A DNA stretch of 64,000 bases, from positions 6,076,001 to 6,140,000 of the forward strand of contig CAVNZM010000013.1 of assembly GCA_963693365.1 (NCBI GenBank). The letters run 5' to 3'. Source of the DNA: Amoebidium appalachense. Its lineage: Eukaryota > Ichthyosporea. Below, piece after piece: positions 1 through 17,562 of the stretch (position 1 is its first letter; each line of letters opens with the position of its first letter). The notes under the pieces are model-generated. The model did not search any database. It had not been told where the DNA came from and worked only from the letters and a program-made list of their open reading frames with translations. The position numbers and the translations under genes were made by a program.

Positions 1-1
1 G

Positions 2-607
2 TACACACCCCCGGCCCCGCCCCCGCACTGGCAGCCTACGTGGCCTGCCCGCCCCCCAGCCCCAGGGCCACCAGCTGCAGGTCATACAGCATGGCCCCAT
101 GGCTATGCCCCTGCACACCCCTTTGCAGAGCACAAGCCCGTGCCGCCCTATGTGCCCCAGCCGCCCGGCTACTACTACCCGCCACCACCGGCACCGCAGT
201 ACTACCCGCCACCACCCGAGACTGCCCGCTCACCGGGTCCACCCTCAGCCGCTGCGCCAGCCAGTGGGCCACTGCACTTCAACCCCCCGGCAACCCCCGG
301 GCCACGGACAGACGGGGCACGCAGCGACGGCGGAGGGGCTGGACAGTATGTGGGACGGTTTGCGGCCGAGCAGAAGCGCTGCGCCTGGTGCAACACGGAC
401 AGCACCCCGCAGTGGCGCAAGGGGCCAAGCGGCGTGCCCGGCAGCCTATGCAACGCCTGCGGGCTCAAGTTCGACTACGAACGGACAAAGGACCGCAAGA
501 ATGCACGCCGACGGGCCCTCTACGGCAAACAGAAGGCAAAGCGCCAGGGTGACCCATCAAGCGAAGACGACAAGCATGCACCCACACAAGAGGGCGTGTG
601 TACGTAA
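2..607 (+). CDS. GATA-type zinc finger transcription factor, C-terminal part
   Basis: The reading frame is open from base 2 to the TAA at 605-607, so this is the 3' end of a gene that begins before the window. The first two thirds are low complexity, rich in Pro, Tyr and Ala. Near the C-terminus lies one class IV zinc finger: CAWC, then TPQWRKGP, then LCNACGL. The spacing is C-x2-C-x19-C-x2-C, close to the 17-20 residue loop of fungal and plant GATA factors. A basic stretch ([17 protein letters not shown]) follows and probably extends DNA contact and acts as a nuclear signal. Such proteins bind GATA motifs in DNA. It could be a stand-alone GATA factor or the tail of a larger light or nitrogen regulator; the missing 5' end prevents a choice. 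The finger itself is certain, and no intron is visible in this part. Confidence 0.9.
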   Translation, partial: YTPPAPPPHWQPTWPARPPAPGPPAAGHTAWPHGYAPAHPFAEHKPVPPYVPQPPGYYYPPPPAPQYYPPPPETARSPGPPSAAAPASGPLHFNPPATPGPRTDGARSDGGGAGQYVGRFAAEQKRCAWCNTDSTPQWRKGPSGVPGSLCNACGLKFDYERTKDRKNARRRALYGKQKAKRQGDPSSEDDKHAPTQEGVCT

Positions 608-1782
608 GAAAAAGAGAAGAGATGGGGGAGGGTCACCGTACGTGCACACAGGGAAAGAGTAGGTGTGTGTACCTAGACAGTTAGGATGTCTTTTTACCGC
701 GTGTTCACGGTGAGAGTTAGGTGTGTGTACACGTAGACAGGGCGAGGGGGGGAGGGGGGAGGAGGATATGTGCGCGTAAACAGTTAGATGTCTGCATGCA
801 GACAGATGCAATGTGTGCACATAAATACAGGTGTTTTCAAATAGACACAGAAGAGCACGTGTGCACATAGACCGAGCGTATGTAGGTGGCGCGGGGGGTC
901 TGTCGGCCCAGCGTCGGAACGTGGCATGAACGGGTAGGAGTATGCAGGGCCTCCGCACCAGCGTAATAACAATCATAGTAAAGCCCTCAGGGTAACCCAT
1001 ATTTTCTTGTGCCTGGCAAAGCCTGTATGTTACTCACCCCCCAGCAGCATGTCTCGTGCTGTAACTCTTTGGTGGAGCCGTCAGAGGTGTGGCTGTATGG
1101 GTTGCAGGGTGGGCCTATATGTGGGATGGCCGGAGCTGGTGCACGTGCGTCTCTATAGGCATGCAGCATGCAGGCATATATGCACGCGTAGGTACGTGTA
1201 TGGGGGGTAGGTTGGGCACGAGTAGATATGCACACGTGCGCGCGGAATGGTGTGGGACCCGGGGGGAGTAGGGGAGAGGGAGGTATTGCAAGGGCATGAT
1301 TATGAGTGAGGAGTTGTTCCATTTTTATTGGTATGGCATGTATGGGTGGGATGCGGCACTGTTGCCCTGCTGGCCCATTGCTTGCTGTTTCCACCTTGTG
1401 CACGTGGGTCAGTGGTGTATACACTTGCTTGTGCCCTATGACAGTGAATGCCTCATACAAAGACTGGGTGGCTTTAAGTTGGCGTGGTGGCCCAAACGGC
1501 CACCATAGACCTCCAATTATGCCGGCATATGCACCGACCTTTGTTTGGTGGTGGCCCCATTCTCCACCCCAATGTTGGTGCATACAGAAGCCTGGTGTAT
1601 GTAGCGGATTGGTGGCTGCAGCCAATAGGAAGTGCCGGTGGCTGTCCCGGTGCAGCCATCACTGAGGGGTCTCGGTAGATCATCGGATGGAGACCGTGCC
1701 TGCATACCTGACTGTGATAATCACCTGATCGAAAGTCTTCCCACCCCCCCCCCCCCACCCCCCCCCCCCCCTCCCAACTACC

Positions 1783-1839
<57 letters not shown>

Positions 1840-1845
1840 GCACGC

Positions 1846-1876
<31 letters not shown>

Positions 1877-2596
1877 ACACGTACACGTACACACACTGCA
1901 CGCACACACACACACACACACACACACGACACACACACACAGACACACACACACGCACACACACACGCACAGACACACACACACACACACACACACACGC
2001 AAACACACACACACAGAGGGGGCATGTCAAAAGTATACCCACCTACCACTCAATCCCACACACAATTGTCCCCCCCACCCCACCCCCCACCCCCCACCCC
2101 CCTCCCTCCTAAAAAACCAATAGGATGGCAGCTCGAGGTCACATGCACACTCAAACAACCACGTGCCTTCCGTCACCCGTAGTACGCATACACATAGACC
2201 CCATGTGCACCACGCACACATACAGTCCACATGAACATGTGTACACCCGCACATGCACAGTGTGCACCCACACCAAGCAACTGCACCCTCATGCCCTGTG
2301 GCTTTATTTGGTAATGCCTGAGCAACACACGCCCCAACCATACATGAACAGTTGGATGTCATGCCTTTGGTGAGAACCCTTCAAAGCCGGGGAGAGGGGG
2401 GGAGGGGGAGAGGGGGGAGGGAGACGAGGAGGACAACCACCCACAGATGCGCGGTGTGCGCATATGCCATGCTTGCAGATGTGCCGGGCATGTATACAAG
2501 CACATGTTAAACGCAGGTGCACGCACATTAATGAGAGGGTGAGTTTATGCAACGTGCAGTGGTGACACGGCGCTGTTTTGAAGAGAGGGGGCAATT

Positions 2597-2642
<46 letters not shown>

Positions 2643-2800
2643 GCGCGGGGAGGCTTCGTCCCCAAGAAGGAAGGTTGAGGTTGGATATCCTCAAACCCAG
2701 CTGCAGGCACCACGGCCGTCTCAGAAATTCAATTTTAAGCTTTCTATTTTTAGTAACGACCTTACATCTTGGTAACATCAATATCCCCTGCGCGGTTGTT
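608..2800. repeat. Spacer with compound microsatellites and a poly-G run
   Basis: No gene is supported here. From about 1742 there is a C-rich run followed by a long (CA)n tract to about 2015, broken by A10 and a few CG steps. A second C-rich patch lies near 2070-2110, and an almost pure G-run of about 40 bases lies near 2599-2641. Long open frames across these tracts encode only His-Thr or Val-Cys repeats and are artefacts. Confidence 0.8.
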
Positions 2801-2829
2801 CCAGAGGGCCGTGGCAGGCACCGTCTAAC

Positions 2830-3990
2830 ATTGACATACTGCATGCCATCTTGTTCATGTGCACACTATCTTATGCATATTGGTGCACATATCTAGATAT
2901 ACATACTTGTGCAGACTATCTCATGTGTAACCGGTGCAGATCCTATCTAGATACACATACAGTACTGGTGCACACTATCTCACGTATCAGGTTGGTGCAA
3001 CCTCCCTAGACCTGTATACTGGTGCACCCTATCTAGATATGCATATGTACTGGTTCACCCTATCTAAATACACATTCTGGTGCACCCTATCTAGACATAT
3101 ATATGGTGCACACTATCTCATACATATGCTGGTGCACCCCATTTAGATATACATCCCGGTGTGCCCTCTCTAGATATACACACTGGTGCACCCTATCTAG
3201 ATATACATATGGTGCCGACTATCTCATGCATATGCTGGTGCACCCCATCTAGATATTCAAACCGGTGTGGCCTCTCTGCAGTAGATATACATACTGGGGT
3301 ACCCTATCTAGATCTAGATATACATATGGTGCACAGTGTCATATGTGCATTGGTGCACCCTATCTAGACATACATACTGGTGCACACTATCTATACTAGC
3401 TAGATATACATACTGGTGCACCCTATGTGTACCTAGATATACATACCGGTGCACACTATCTCAGTGACTAGCTAGACATACATACTGGTGCACCCTATCT
3501 AGAGCTAGATATACACTGTGGTGCACACTGTCATATGTACATTGGCGCACCCTACTTAGATATACAAACCGGTGCACGCTATCTATACTAGTACTAGATG
3601 GATATATATACTGATTCACCGAATCTCGTGCATTCTGATGCACCCCATCTAGATATATATACTGGTGCACCATATCTAGATATATATACCGGTGCACACT
3701 ATCTGCTAGAAGTATATACTGGTGCACTGCCCCTCTGCCGAGTCATGCATACTGGTGTGTCCTCTCTAGATATACATACTCGTGTACCATATATAGATTA
3801 TATTGTAGGGAGCACATTATTTATGCAGACTGGGGCCCTTTGTCTATACGTACGGTACACGAAAGATTTCAGTAATGCATACTGGTGCACACAGGTAGCA
3901 TATCAGATATACATTCCACCATCTGGTGCGTGCTATGTAGATATACATACTGGCGGGCTTTGTATACATCTACTATCAGATTTAAAAAAT
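2830..3990. repeat. Degenerate ~27-bp minisatellite with palindromic TATCTAGATA core
   Basis: About 1.15 kb of head-to-tail units close to CTGGTGCACCC followed by TATCTAGATATACATA, roughly 40 copies, with point changes and some length variation. Because the unit is near 27 bp, several frames stay open on both strands and spell repeats such as TGAPYLDI. There is no plausible start or splice context, so I regard these frames as non-coding. The core TATCTAGATA is self-complementary. Confidence 0.85.
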
Positions 3991-5323
3991 TGGCCACCAC
4001 TTCTACCTAGATTTACACTTGCTTTTTTGAATTTGAAATGGGGGGATGGGCAGTAGTAAGTATTGAGGTCCCCCCCTGGTGGTGGGTTCCCCCCCCCCTG
4101 TGGGGGGGTGGGGTGGGGGGGGGGGGGGGGGGGGGGGGCGAGGGGCAGGAGGGACCCACCTGCTCGAGGGGGGTGGTTGATCCCCCCTTCCCCCCCCCCT
4201 TCCCCCCCCCCTCCCCCCTCCCCGCGCGTGGGGAGTCCGAAGGGAGCTCGAGCCTCCCTGCCGGTCGCTCCTGCGCAACCCCAGGCCTCTCAATGTTTCT
4301 GGGAGGCCCGCCTCCTCCTCTCCCCCCCCCCCCCCTCGCCCCGTCCCCCCCCTCACCCCCTCCCTCCCTCCCCTCTCATCCACCATCATCACCGACATTA
4401 TATTTTAGTTTGTACTTCTTTCCTTCGTGATGAGGGCAGAGCTATCATGCACAACATGTCACTGGGAGTGTGTTTCTGCAACTAAAGTATTGTGTCATGT
4501 AGACGTCACCCAGGGACCGTAGCGTGTGTGTATGTTTCCGTAATGTGGGAGAGCTTTCGGCACTGCTAATATCACTGTAGTGGCCTGACAGCGTGTGAGT
4601 AAACGTCGTGCCACATGTGCAAGCTGTATGGACCCAATGCTCTTATCATGTGCGAAAATACATGGCATTTCACGTGTCACGGTGCCAGAGAAGAGGGTGT
4701 GTGCACATGTGTGGTGCATGTGTGTGTCTCAGCTGTATGTGTTCGTCGGTGTGTGTGTTTGTGTGTGTGTGCGCGTGTGTTGCTACATGTGTGTGTATGT
4801 CAGTGATTGTGAGTCTATTAAATTCCTGGCACAAATTTAATATGCATGTGCCTTCCGTGGCATGTGTGTTTGCATGGCCGCAGTATGTGTGTGTGTGTTT
4901 CTGTTGTTGGTGATGATGCATGCATGATGATGCATGATGCATGGATGAAGTTGCGCCAGACAAATAAGGGGGCATAGAGAGGGGAGGTCCCCGCGTTCCC
5001 GGCTCTGGGGGGGGGGGGGGGGGGGGGGGGAATGCCTAGCTTGCCTAGCTAGTAAGCAGGTCGACCATTGACCCAGGGCCTGATAACTGATGCCAATTAC
5101 TACTGTAGAGGATATCGATGTAGAGAAGGTGCTAATGAGCTAATGCCATCATGTTTCCAAGTTGATATCTAATATATACACTGATCATTAAGTTAAGTCA
5201 TTTTTGGGTAGGTCCCCTGAGTGGTAGTGGGTCCCCCCCCCCTCTCCCCCCTCCCTCCACCAGCTAGCGGAGAGGTGGTGGGTGGGTGGGTGGGGGGGAC
5301 CTACCCCTTCGGGGGGGTGGTGG

Positions 5324-5375
<52 letters not shown>

Positions 5376-5770
5376 CAACTTAATACGACTCCCTTCCGCG
5401 TTTCAAAATCAAAAAAGACACAATGGTGCACACTCAGTGACCGTGGCATGTTGGTGTACGTTGTAGACTTCTAGATGCATGCTGAAAGTATTTCCTCGGA
5501 GTGTGTGCGTGTGTTTATTTGTATAGACGTAGGTGTGGTTGCCAGTGTGTCGCAGCATGAGTGTGTGTGCGCGTGCAGCTACAGGTGTGTCTGTTTTATC
5601 TGTAACCCTTATGTGTGTTGGTAAGTCACTCAAGGCACTTTGGATACGTACGTGTGTGCCATCGAATTGAGTGGCGCACAAGGTACGGGTGCATCTGCAT
5701 GTGCGTGCGCGCAGGTGTGCGTGTACTGAGGCTCATGTGTTTGTGATATATGTGTAGATAGGTGTGAAAA

Positions 5771-5845
<75 letters not shown>

Positions 5846-5952
5846 GCGTGCGTGTGTGTGTGTGTGCGCGTGTGTATTGAAGGGGTGGGTGCCCCCCCCC
5901 CCCACCGGCCCCTTCCCCTCCGCCCCCCTCTCCCCCCCCTCCCCTTCCCCCC

Positions 5953-5983
<31 letters not shown>

Positions 5984-6600
5984 AAAAAAAAAAAGGAAAA
6001 GGAAAAAAAAATTGCTACCCTCCCAAGCCTCTCTCCCACGCACTTACACAGGAAAATGCATCGCAAATCTAGCAGCTGCGGTGGAGAATGAATGCCCAAG
6101 TTTACTTACCATCCGCACACAACACCTTGCGTCAAATGCTGCCATGTGCATTAGCCATGTGGACGGTTGTACATGTATGTGCACATGTGCATGCTGCATG
6201 CGCATGTGCAAGTGCATGCACATGTGCTTTAAGGTGTGCAAGGGCGTGTGCGTGTGCGTGTGCGTGTGCGTGTGCATGTGCCCGAGCGATGTGCACATGC
6301 ATGTGCATTGGCGTGTCCATGTCCATGTGCATGTGCATGGGCATGTGCGCGTGATGTGAACGATGTGCCTATGATGTGCGTCACCAACACATATTCAGCA
6401 ATTTATCCACAGTGCACAGGTGCACACTCGACTGAGACAGACACGTGGAAGCAGGAACACAGACCGTCTCACTTACACACGTGTAAGCAATCGAGTGGCT
6501 GAGGTACTGGGGCAGCCCGGCCTGCCCGGGCCACCTGCCATATATGGGCAGCAATAAACAAAAGATTCGGCGCGCGAGTTCCTAACATTCCTCTCCAACT
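3991..6600. repeat. Spacer with G/C homopolymers, (GT)n and Pu/Py alternation
   Basis: No gene is supported. It contains C-rich and G-rich blocks at 4070-4360, a G-run near 5007-5030, and a C-run of over 40 bases near 5329-5372. A (GT)n tract starts near 5774, followed by a C-run that passes directly into a 21-base A-run (5951-5994). Strictly alternating TGCATGTGC-like sequence, a candidate Z-DNA stretch, lies at 6170-6350. Both 4069-4110 and 5209-5240 open with similar GGTCCCC...GTGGTGGGT wording, perhaps an old duplication. Confidence 0.7.
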
Positions 6601-6958
6601 GAGTCGCTTCGCGTTGATCTAAAGATCTAAATACTTGGCGAATTTAGAGAACCAATGTCGTTCTCTAAATATCTAAAAGTCTGCTCGATTCGCGTAGCGT
6701 AGATCGCAATTCTATTGGATCAGAGATATTAGGCGATCCCAGGCGAGTTCCAAGGACCAATCGTCTTATCCCAGACATCTGGAAGACCCCCCCCCCCCCC
6801 CCCCCCCCCTCTTCCAGGAATCCAGATGCGCCCGGTCGAAATCAATCTAGATTTTATGCAAACTTTAACAATTTAACAGATCGATCGGATTGCGAAAGTT
6901 TTATACGTAAATTCAATAATCTAGATATTTAGATATTTAGATCAACGCGAAGCGGCTC
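6601..6958. mobile_element. MITE-like element with ~33-bp terminal inverted repeats
   Basis: The left end reads GAGTCGCTTCGCGTTGATCT followed by AAAGATCTAAATA. The right end (about 6919-6958) is its reverse complement with two or three mismatches. The 358-bp interior is AT-rich, has no coding potential and holds a C-run at 6787-6809. Short non-coding DNA bounded by long inverted ends is what non-autonomous DNA transposons look like. The flanks show no clear target duplication, and no transposase is present in the window. It lies just upstream of the EOGT-like gene and could carry part of its promoter. Confidence 0.6.
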
Positions 6959-7081
6959 ACTTCACACATCCCTTCCATTTCCGTGACAGTCTTACAGTCA
7001 CTCACACACACACACACACTCCTGCGCGGAACAGCAAAGGCCACCATTCTCCAATCTTGCCCTCCCTCCGTGCGTGCCACC

Positions 7082-11657
<4,576 letters not shown>

Positions 11658-11752
11658 CCAATCATTGTATATGTAGAGCACACGTTTTCACTATTGGCGC
11701 GTGTGTGCACATACAGATACATGGACGCACGCGCACATCACGCACGCGCGCG

Positions 11753-11830
<78 letters not shown>

Positions 11831-13407
11831 CACACATGTCCCCGGGGTCCACACACAACATACACATTCTTTGACAAGCGTACACACGTGCAGACACACA
11901 GCCACGCTACAGGCACACTAACACAAGCATGCACACATGTCGCGCATGATGCACGAAGATACAAGCTCGGAGCCACATCAACCTCTAGTAAGAGAAGGCA
12001 GTATGTAGTACATATAACCTAAAACAGCGTGTACATAGCATGTATATGTATATTCGTATGTAGGGGACCGGCATAATGCATCTTTTGGTGCAATGCAGGC
12101 ACCATGTTTCCCCATGCTTGTTTTTCTAGTTTAGACCTATCATTTAATCTACCTCATCCGCACCATCACCAGTGGTATTCGAATGATATGTCGGCCACCC
12201 CAGAGTCATGATGGCCTTGCACGGCCAAAAAAAATGTCTGTTTCTGGTACAAATGATGAGAATTCGTCAAGGGGCATTAAATCGAAACGGCCACGTGCAC
12301 ACATGCTGCCGCTACATCATGTGGTGACACTGTACATGTACCTCCAGCCCACCGTATGTACTGGGGACAGGCCCATTGTACCTCACCGGTTTGACTTCCA
12401 TTATTGACCCCCCTCCCCCCCCCCCCCCCTCCCCTCCCCCCCCCCCCCCCGCCGCACCACGTGCACCGCCGCACGCACACGCACAGACAGTGTCACACAC
12501 ACACATGCACACACACACACACATGTACACACACACACCGCGCTGTACACCGTGGCATCGCCACCCAATCCAACGTACTTGTAGTCACCGTGACTAACTC
12601 ACACACATGTACATAAACACACTTGCACACACCGACACAATTAATTTATCTGTAGGTTCGCGTGTACACACACGTGTACATACAAAAAACTCATGCGCGT
12701 GCACGCACACAACATACACAGTCACGCATATATACACACATGCACACACATGTAATGATGTACACAATACGTCGGCGTATACTCACACACACAGTGCACT
12801 ACAACTGCAGTGCCACCTCTTTTGTATGCACAAAATCATGGACTGGGCCCTTGCGGACCTCCGCATTCACGCACTGGCAAGCTCCCAAACACCGCAATAC
12901 ATAGGGCCTGGCATACAGCTGTTCCGTTCAAAGTTTTATACATGTACATGAGTGCCAACTTGAATTCAGTAGGCGGAGTTGAGCCAACTTGAATTCAGTA
13001 GGCGAAGTTGAGTGCCCCGTAGGCGTGTCTTGGGAGTCCGAGACACGCACGACAACCATGGGATCCACACACTGAGCCACAGTACCGTGAGATATGCAGG
13101 CATGTGTTGAGCAACTATTGATGGTTGAGTCAGCGCTCATAAATGTATTCAAGTGCCTAAAAAGGCACCTTATATATGCGTTGGGGTTGAATCAGCAATC
13201 ATCAACGTGTTTGTCTGGCCGCCTCTGCACAGCAGGGCCCACCTGGTTCATTATCATACCATGTCAAATCATTACATACGTCAGCGGTCATTGATCAAAC
13301 ACAGGCACCATGGCCCACGGTTCAAATGAACATATATCACCATACATGCTATCTACACATACATACCAGCCATGTACAAATCTACTACTCTAAACCTTCA
13401 TAGTTGC
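11658..13407. repeat. Intergenic spacer between convergent genes
   Basis: No gene is supported. It contains a (CG)n/(CA)n microsatellite at 11745-11825, C-runs at 12405-12450 and CA-rich sequence to 12800. A perfect-spacing tandem pair of 29-bp units (12954-12982 and 12983-13011) shares the core CTTGAATTCAGTAGGCG. As both neighbours end here, this should contain two 3' UTRs; I cannot place the poly(A) sites. Confidence 0.6.
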
Positions 13408-14718
13408 CTAATCGGTGGCCCACGGCCTCCAGGGCACGTGGAATGGTGTTCTCGTCCCATTTGAAGAGCAGGCGTGGGGGTTGGCATAGGGGTGGTGCCG
13501 CACGTTGCCGGCAATGGGTGGGGGGCTGCTGGTGTGGCTAAGTGACGTACGTGACAAAACAGCACTTGGGCCGTGAAAGTTTCTGCCACCGTGCACCTCG
13601 TAGGCCGATGCTGTGCCCGGGGACACCACCGAGGAATCTGATGCCAGGGACAGGGTCGGGGACACGGGGGGGCTGGGGCTGGGCCATGCTGGCCATTTTG
13701 GCTGCTTGGAGCCTGCCAGCTGCAGCAGGGCCATGGCCACACTAGCATCGTCCGTGCGCTGCCGCCCAACCACGGCCTGGTGATTGAGCCAGCTGGCTGG
13801 CACACCCTGCTCCAATCGCGATGGGCAGCTTGCCGGCAGCATAGCCGAATCGCAGGGTGGCTGGTTGCCGACTGGCACGGCCACAGCAGCAGATTCAGGC
13901 CGAGGGCAGGCCGGCTCACTGGCCTTGCGGCTGCGAGCAGCAAGCGGAGCGGCAGGGGTATCCGAAACCTTGCATGCCGGGCTGAGGCCCATGCGGGAGA
14001 GCGGGCGCACAGCGGGGCAGCACGCCTTCTTGTGCACGCCCCAGTGTGTGTCGATCTCCACTTGCAGCCCCACAAAGTCGTCCGCCTGCGCCTGCAGCTG
14101 CAGCGCCCCAGTACCCTCTCCGTCCTCAATGATAAAACCATACCCGGGGGGCATGGACTTGGTTAGGGTGCCGGCGTGGCAGCGCATGTAGATGGCCGCC
14201 ACCACGGCCACAATCTCGTGGCGCTTGGGCTTCCACAGCTCAAGCGTGCGCTCCCGGGCATCCTTGATGGTCATGGTCATGCGTCCCCATGCAAACAGTG
14301 GCACGTGCCGCAAGTCGTCCTTGTGCACTACCATCCGCCGGAGTGCTGCTGCAATGCGTTCCTCATGGTGCACCATGTCCCCAATGCTCCCGTACACGGA
14401 GAACCCATAGCCCGTGGATGTGGTCCGGAACATGGGTCCCCTCTCTGCTGCCGGAGGGCTGCCTACGGGCATCATCATAGCTGGCGATCCCGTGGGACTT
14501 GGTGTCTGGCTGCTGGCGTAGCTCTGCAGTGACATGCGCCTGCAGCCATCGCCTGAGTAGTCGCCGGGGGATTTGGATGAGGCTGCACTGGTGACGGCGC
14601 TGTGATAAGCGGCTAGGGGGTTGGGCATGGTCAGCACGCCGTGGTCGGGGGGATGGCTATGCCCCAGCCAGTGGGGTATGTGTGTGGGGCGGAGGCTAAT
14701 GTCGGCCGATGGCGCCAT
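13408..14718 (-). CDS. Uncharacterised single-exon protein, 436 aa
   Basis: One uninterrupted frame from an ATG at 14718-14716 (context CCCCATGGCG) to a stop at 13408. I do not recognise the family. Residues 1-94 and about 235-436 are low complexity (Ser, Pro, Ala, His). Residues 95-232 look folded: aromatic and hydrophobic residues alternate regularly, with stretches such as GYGFSVYGSIGDMVHHEERI, LWKPKRHEIVAVVAAIY, PPGYGFIIEDGEG and DFVGLQVEIDTHWG. There is no signal peptide, membrane segment or zinc motif. The balanced use of all residue types and the third-position GC bias argue for a real gene rather than a chance frame. The lack of introns is odd beside its intron-rich neighbours; a retrocopy is one explanation, a fast-evolving regulatory protein another. 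Confidence 0.6.
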   Translation of the reverse strand: MAPSADISLRPTHIPHWLGHSHPPDHGVLTMPNPLAAYHSAVTSAASSKSPGDYSGDGCRRMSLQSYASSQTPSPTGSPAMMMPVGSPPAAERGPMFRTTSTGYGFSVYGSIGDMVHHEERIAAALRRMVVHKDDLRHVPLFAWGRMTMTIKDARERTLELWKPKRHEIVAVVAAIYMRCHAGTLTKSMPPGYGFIIEDGEGTGALQLQAQADDFVGLQVEIDTHWGVHKKACCPAVRPLSRMGLSPACKVSDTPAAPLAARSRKASEPACPRPESAAVAVPVGNQPPCDSAMLPASCPSRLEQGVPASWLNHQAVVGRQRTDDASVAMALLQLAGSKQPKWPAWPSPSPPVSPTLSLASDSSVVSPGTASAYEVHGGRNFHGPSAVLSRTSLSHTSSPPPIAGNVRHHPYANPHACSSNGTRTPFHVPWRPWATD

Positions 14719-16713
14719 GGGGCTGATTTGCGGTAATTGCTTGGTATCGACTCCACATGGCACACTGCCGGTCGCAAATCAAGAGCAAATATCGGATTCC
14801 GGCAGCCAGTGTGTTCGGAGTGCACGGAACGTCAGGCCGTGCAAGCTGTGGAGCAACAGACACACCAACACCCAGCTTGCGAAGCAAGTGACGAAAATGT
14901 GAAACTACGGTCGTTGCACATTAATTAATGGCTAAGCCGTTGGGAGTGAGAGTGGGAGGGACAAAACATCAAATATCGAAAAAGAAAACACCGGACGGGG
15001 GAGAAAAAAAAAGAGAGAGGGAGAGAAAAAAAGAAAAAATCAAAATTTTCTAGGAAAGTTTCAGATATAGCGGTGCAAAAAACTGCGCTTAACTGCCAAC
15101 TAAAAATGACGAGTATTTTGGCGCACGTCACCGTGCTGTTGCGAGTCGAGTCAAGAGAAGCGCAAAATGAATTGATGCCGCATAGGCCGTTGATTCTCTC
15201 GTCACTGCACTTCTGGGGCCGGGTGGCGGTTTTATACAAGCAGTGGATCAGAAAATCCATCGCTGTGATTTGCGTGCCATCTGATTGGCTTCAAAGGTCC
15301 CTAGACCAAGATCTAGGGGGCCGCGATGAGAGAACATGACGTGATTTTTGAATTTGGTCCGAACGACGATGTATGTAAACAATGACATCGAAACTCGTGA
15401 TCCTGCGATAAGCAGCAGGAATGAAAGACTGAAAAATAAGGAAGCATAAGTTGATATATTTTGCGATGTATATGTGAAAAAACAATAAAAAGAGCCCCCT
15501 TTTCATGCATCACGCGTTGTTGTCAAGTTACAACATTGATGTCAACGTGCACGACTGGCACGCGCTATTGGTAAAAGCGCTGATTGGTCGGTGCGTATGG
15601 GTATTGTAGCCAATCGACGAGTCGCTATACGACGCAGGAATGCATTGCGAAGACATCGGCACATTCCGTGTCTGAAAAGCACACGTGCCTACAGACACTT
15701 CTACATGTAGTGTATGCGAATGTGTGCATCTGACGGAAATTATTGCTGTATACTAGAAAAGAACAAAAAAATAGCCAAATTCAATACAACCGAGCCTTTG
15801 TACGTATGAAAAGCCGCCACCGCGGTCCACCGGAACAGGTGCGGCGTGAGACTGACCGTTTATTTCCACGTGATCTTATCACCTACTATCCCATGACGCA
15901 TCGCATCACATCATCACGCGGGCCCACAGCCGTTCAGTGAGGTTATCGCGGCTCATCTCAACGATACACGTTCGCAAGGGGAAAACAGGGGCCACGCCGG
16001 AAGCACAAGTGAGCGCAGCGTCGACTGACAGACATGGCGTGCATTCTGTGTGCACTCAGACGGGATATGGTGGTGGCCAAATAAAAAAGAAAGACAGCGA
16101 AGGGAGATAGTTATTCGGTAAAGGACTGGTGATCATGACATGAGGGAAAGAGGAGGAGTAAGGGAGAGGGGCGGGAGGAGGAGGGATGGGGGGGGGGGGG
16201 GTTGAATGCGTAACACGGTACGAAGTACACATACACGATGAGAAGCATGGTGCAGGACACATGTAAAGGCAAACATTCAAGAATGCAATATCAGGGAGGT
16301 TACAAAGAGAGGTTCATATTGGGTGGTATAGTTCGACCTGCAAATACAAACTACAAATACAGAGCCTTGTCATTCATGTTGGAAGGTGCTGTGCTTGTGA
16401 AGGTTGGAGGGAACAGTGCTTGGGTAGAGGGGGTCCCGGGGGGAAGGGGGGAGGGGGCACGGTGGGTTCGGGGCAAGGGAGAGAGAGAGGGAGGGGGGGG
16501 GGGGGGGGGGGGGGGGGGGTGTGGGGGGAGAGAGAGAGCGAGAGAAATTCTCGGAGACGGAGGAGGGAGACAGAGAATGTGAGAGAGGCAAAAGCAGAGA
16601 TCCATGTGGTGGGTATTGTAGCATGCTTTTGCGTGAGCCGGAATGAGAAGGCAAAGAAACGATGGACTCGGCTGGGGCATAAGTTGGTGGTGGTGGTATT
16701 GGTGTATGTGTGC

Positions 16714-16746
<33 letters not shown>

Positions 16747-16863
16747 GTGGTAGCGTGGTGGTGTGTGTGTGTATGTGTGTGTGCCGTGTCCTTTTTCGAA
16801 GAGGGACAGTGCTTACCTGTGCACCAGTGTTGCAAACCACGAATGGCGGCAAGGTGAAGCTAT
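14719..16863. other. Spacer with CCAAT-type boxes; promoter of the 13408-14718 gene
   Basis: No gene is supported. The first kilobase is relatively AT-rich and contains several CCAAT boxes in either orientation (TGATTGGCTT near 15283, CTATTGG near 15565, TGATTGGTCGG near 15580, AGCCAATCGA near 15609). These are candidate NF-Y-like sites for the leftward gene. Further right are a copy of the dispersed GTACTTCGTAC element (16201-16228), a G-run near 16492-16519 and (GT)n near 16715-16790. Confidence 0.45.
16201..16228 (-). repeat. Dispersed GTACTTCGTAC element, copy 1
   Basis: On the minus strand GTACTTCGTAC is followed by CGTGTTACGCATTCAAC and then a C-run. The same arrangement occurs five times in the window. 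Confidence 0.6.
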
Positions 16864-17513
16864 TCAGTCCCGCCGGCTCCGTTTCCTGCTCCGGGACTTG
16901 TGGCTGGCTCGGGACTCCTGCACAGATTGCTATCAAAGAGCATCGGGCCAGCTTCATGCTTCTATGCACGACATGCATGGGGTGAAGTGGGAATGGGAGC
17001 ATTCGAAATGTGGATGCAGGGTAGTGTGGTGCAGTTGACTGTGAGCATGCTCATGTGTGTGACAGTGTCGTATCTGCCTCAACCCAGTTGGTCAACACGA
17101 CCACCAGCCAGAGTATACAAGCCCAGCCCCGAAGTCAACCTTTGCCCTAAACAACAGCCCCCTCCTTCATAAACGCACAGACGTGCAGTTAAAATAAACC
17201 ACTTGTGTGTCCCTTATCACCATCATAATTTGTACCCAGTAAAGAAGAGGTTTTGTTCCCTCCCTCCTCCCCCCCTTTCCCCCGGAGCCCCCTCTCTCTA
17301 TACACACCCAAACATATGGCAGCACTACCTATACAAGTCAGTTGTTCTACTTAAACTAGTGTGTTGTGTATATGTGTATTGTGTGTGTGTGTGTGTGTGG
17401 TTTTACCTCTGCCTCGTGTTCGGCCATGGCTGCCCTCCAACTGTGTCTGCGCTGCTCCAAATATCTGCAGGTGCAAACAATCAGCAGCCAGTCCCCCTCC
17501 CCCCTCCCCTCCT

Positions 17514-17562
<49 letters not shown>

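Noticed and set aside
14719-14763. Fifteen extra N-terminal residues for the single-exon gene
   Set aside because: The upstream initiation codon would be GTG; the ATG at 14718 has a better context.
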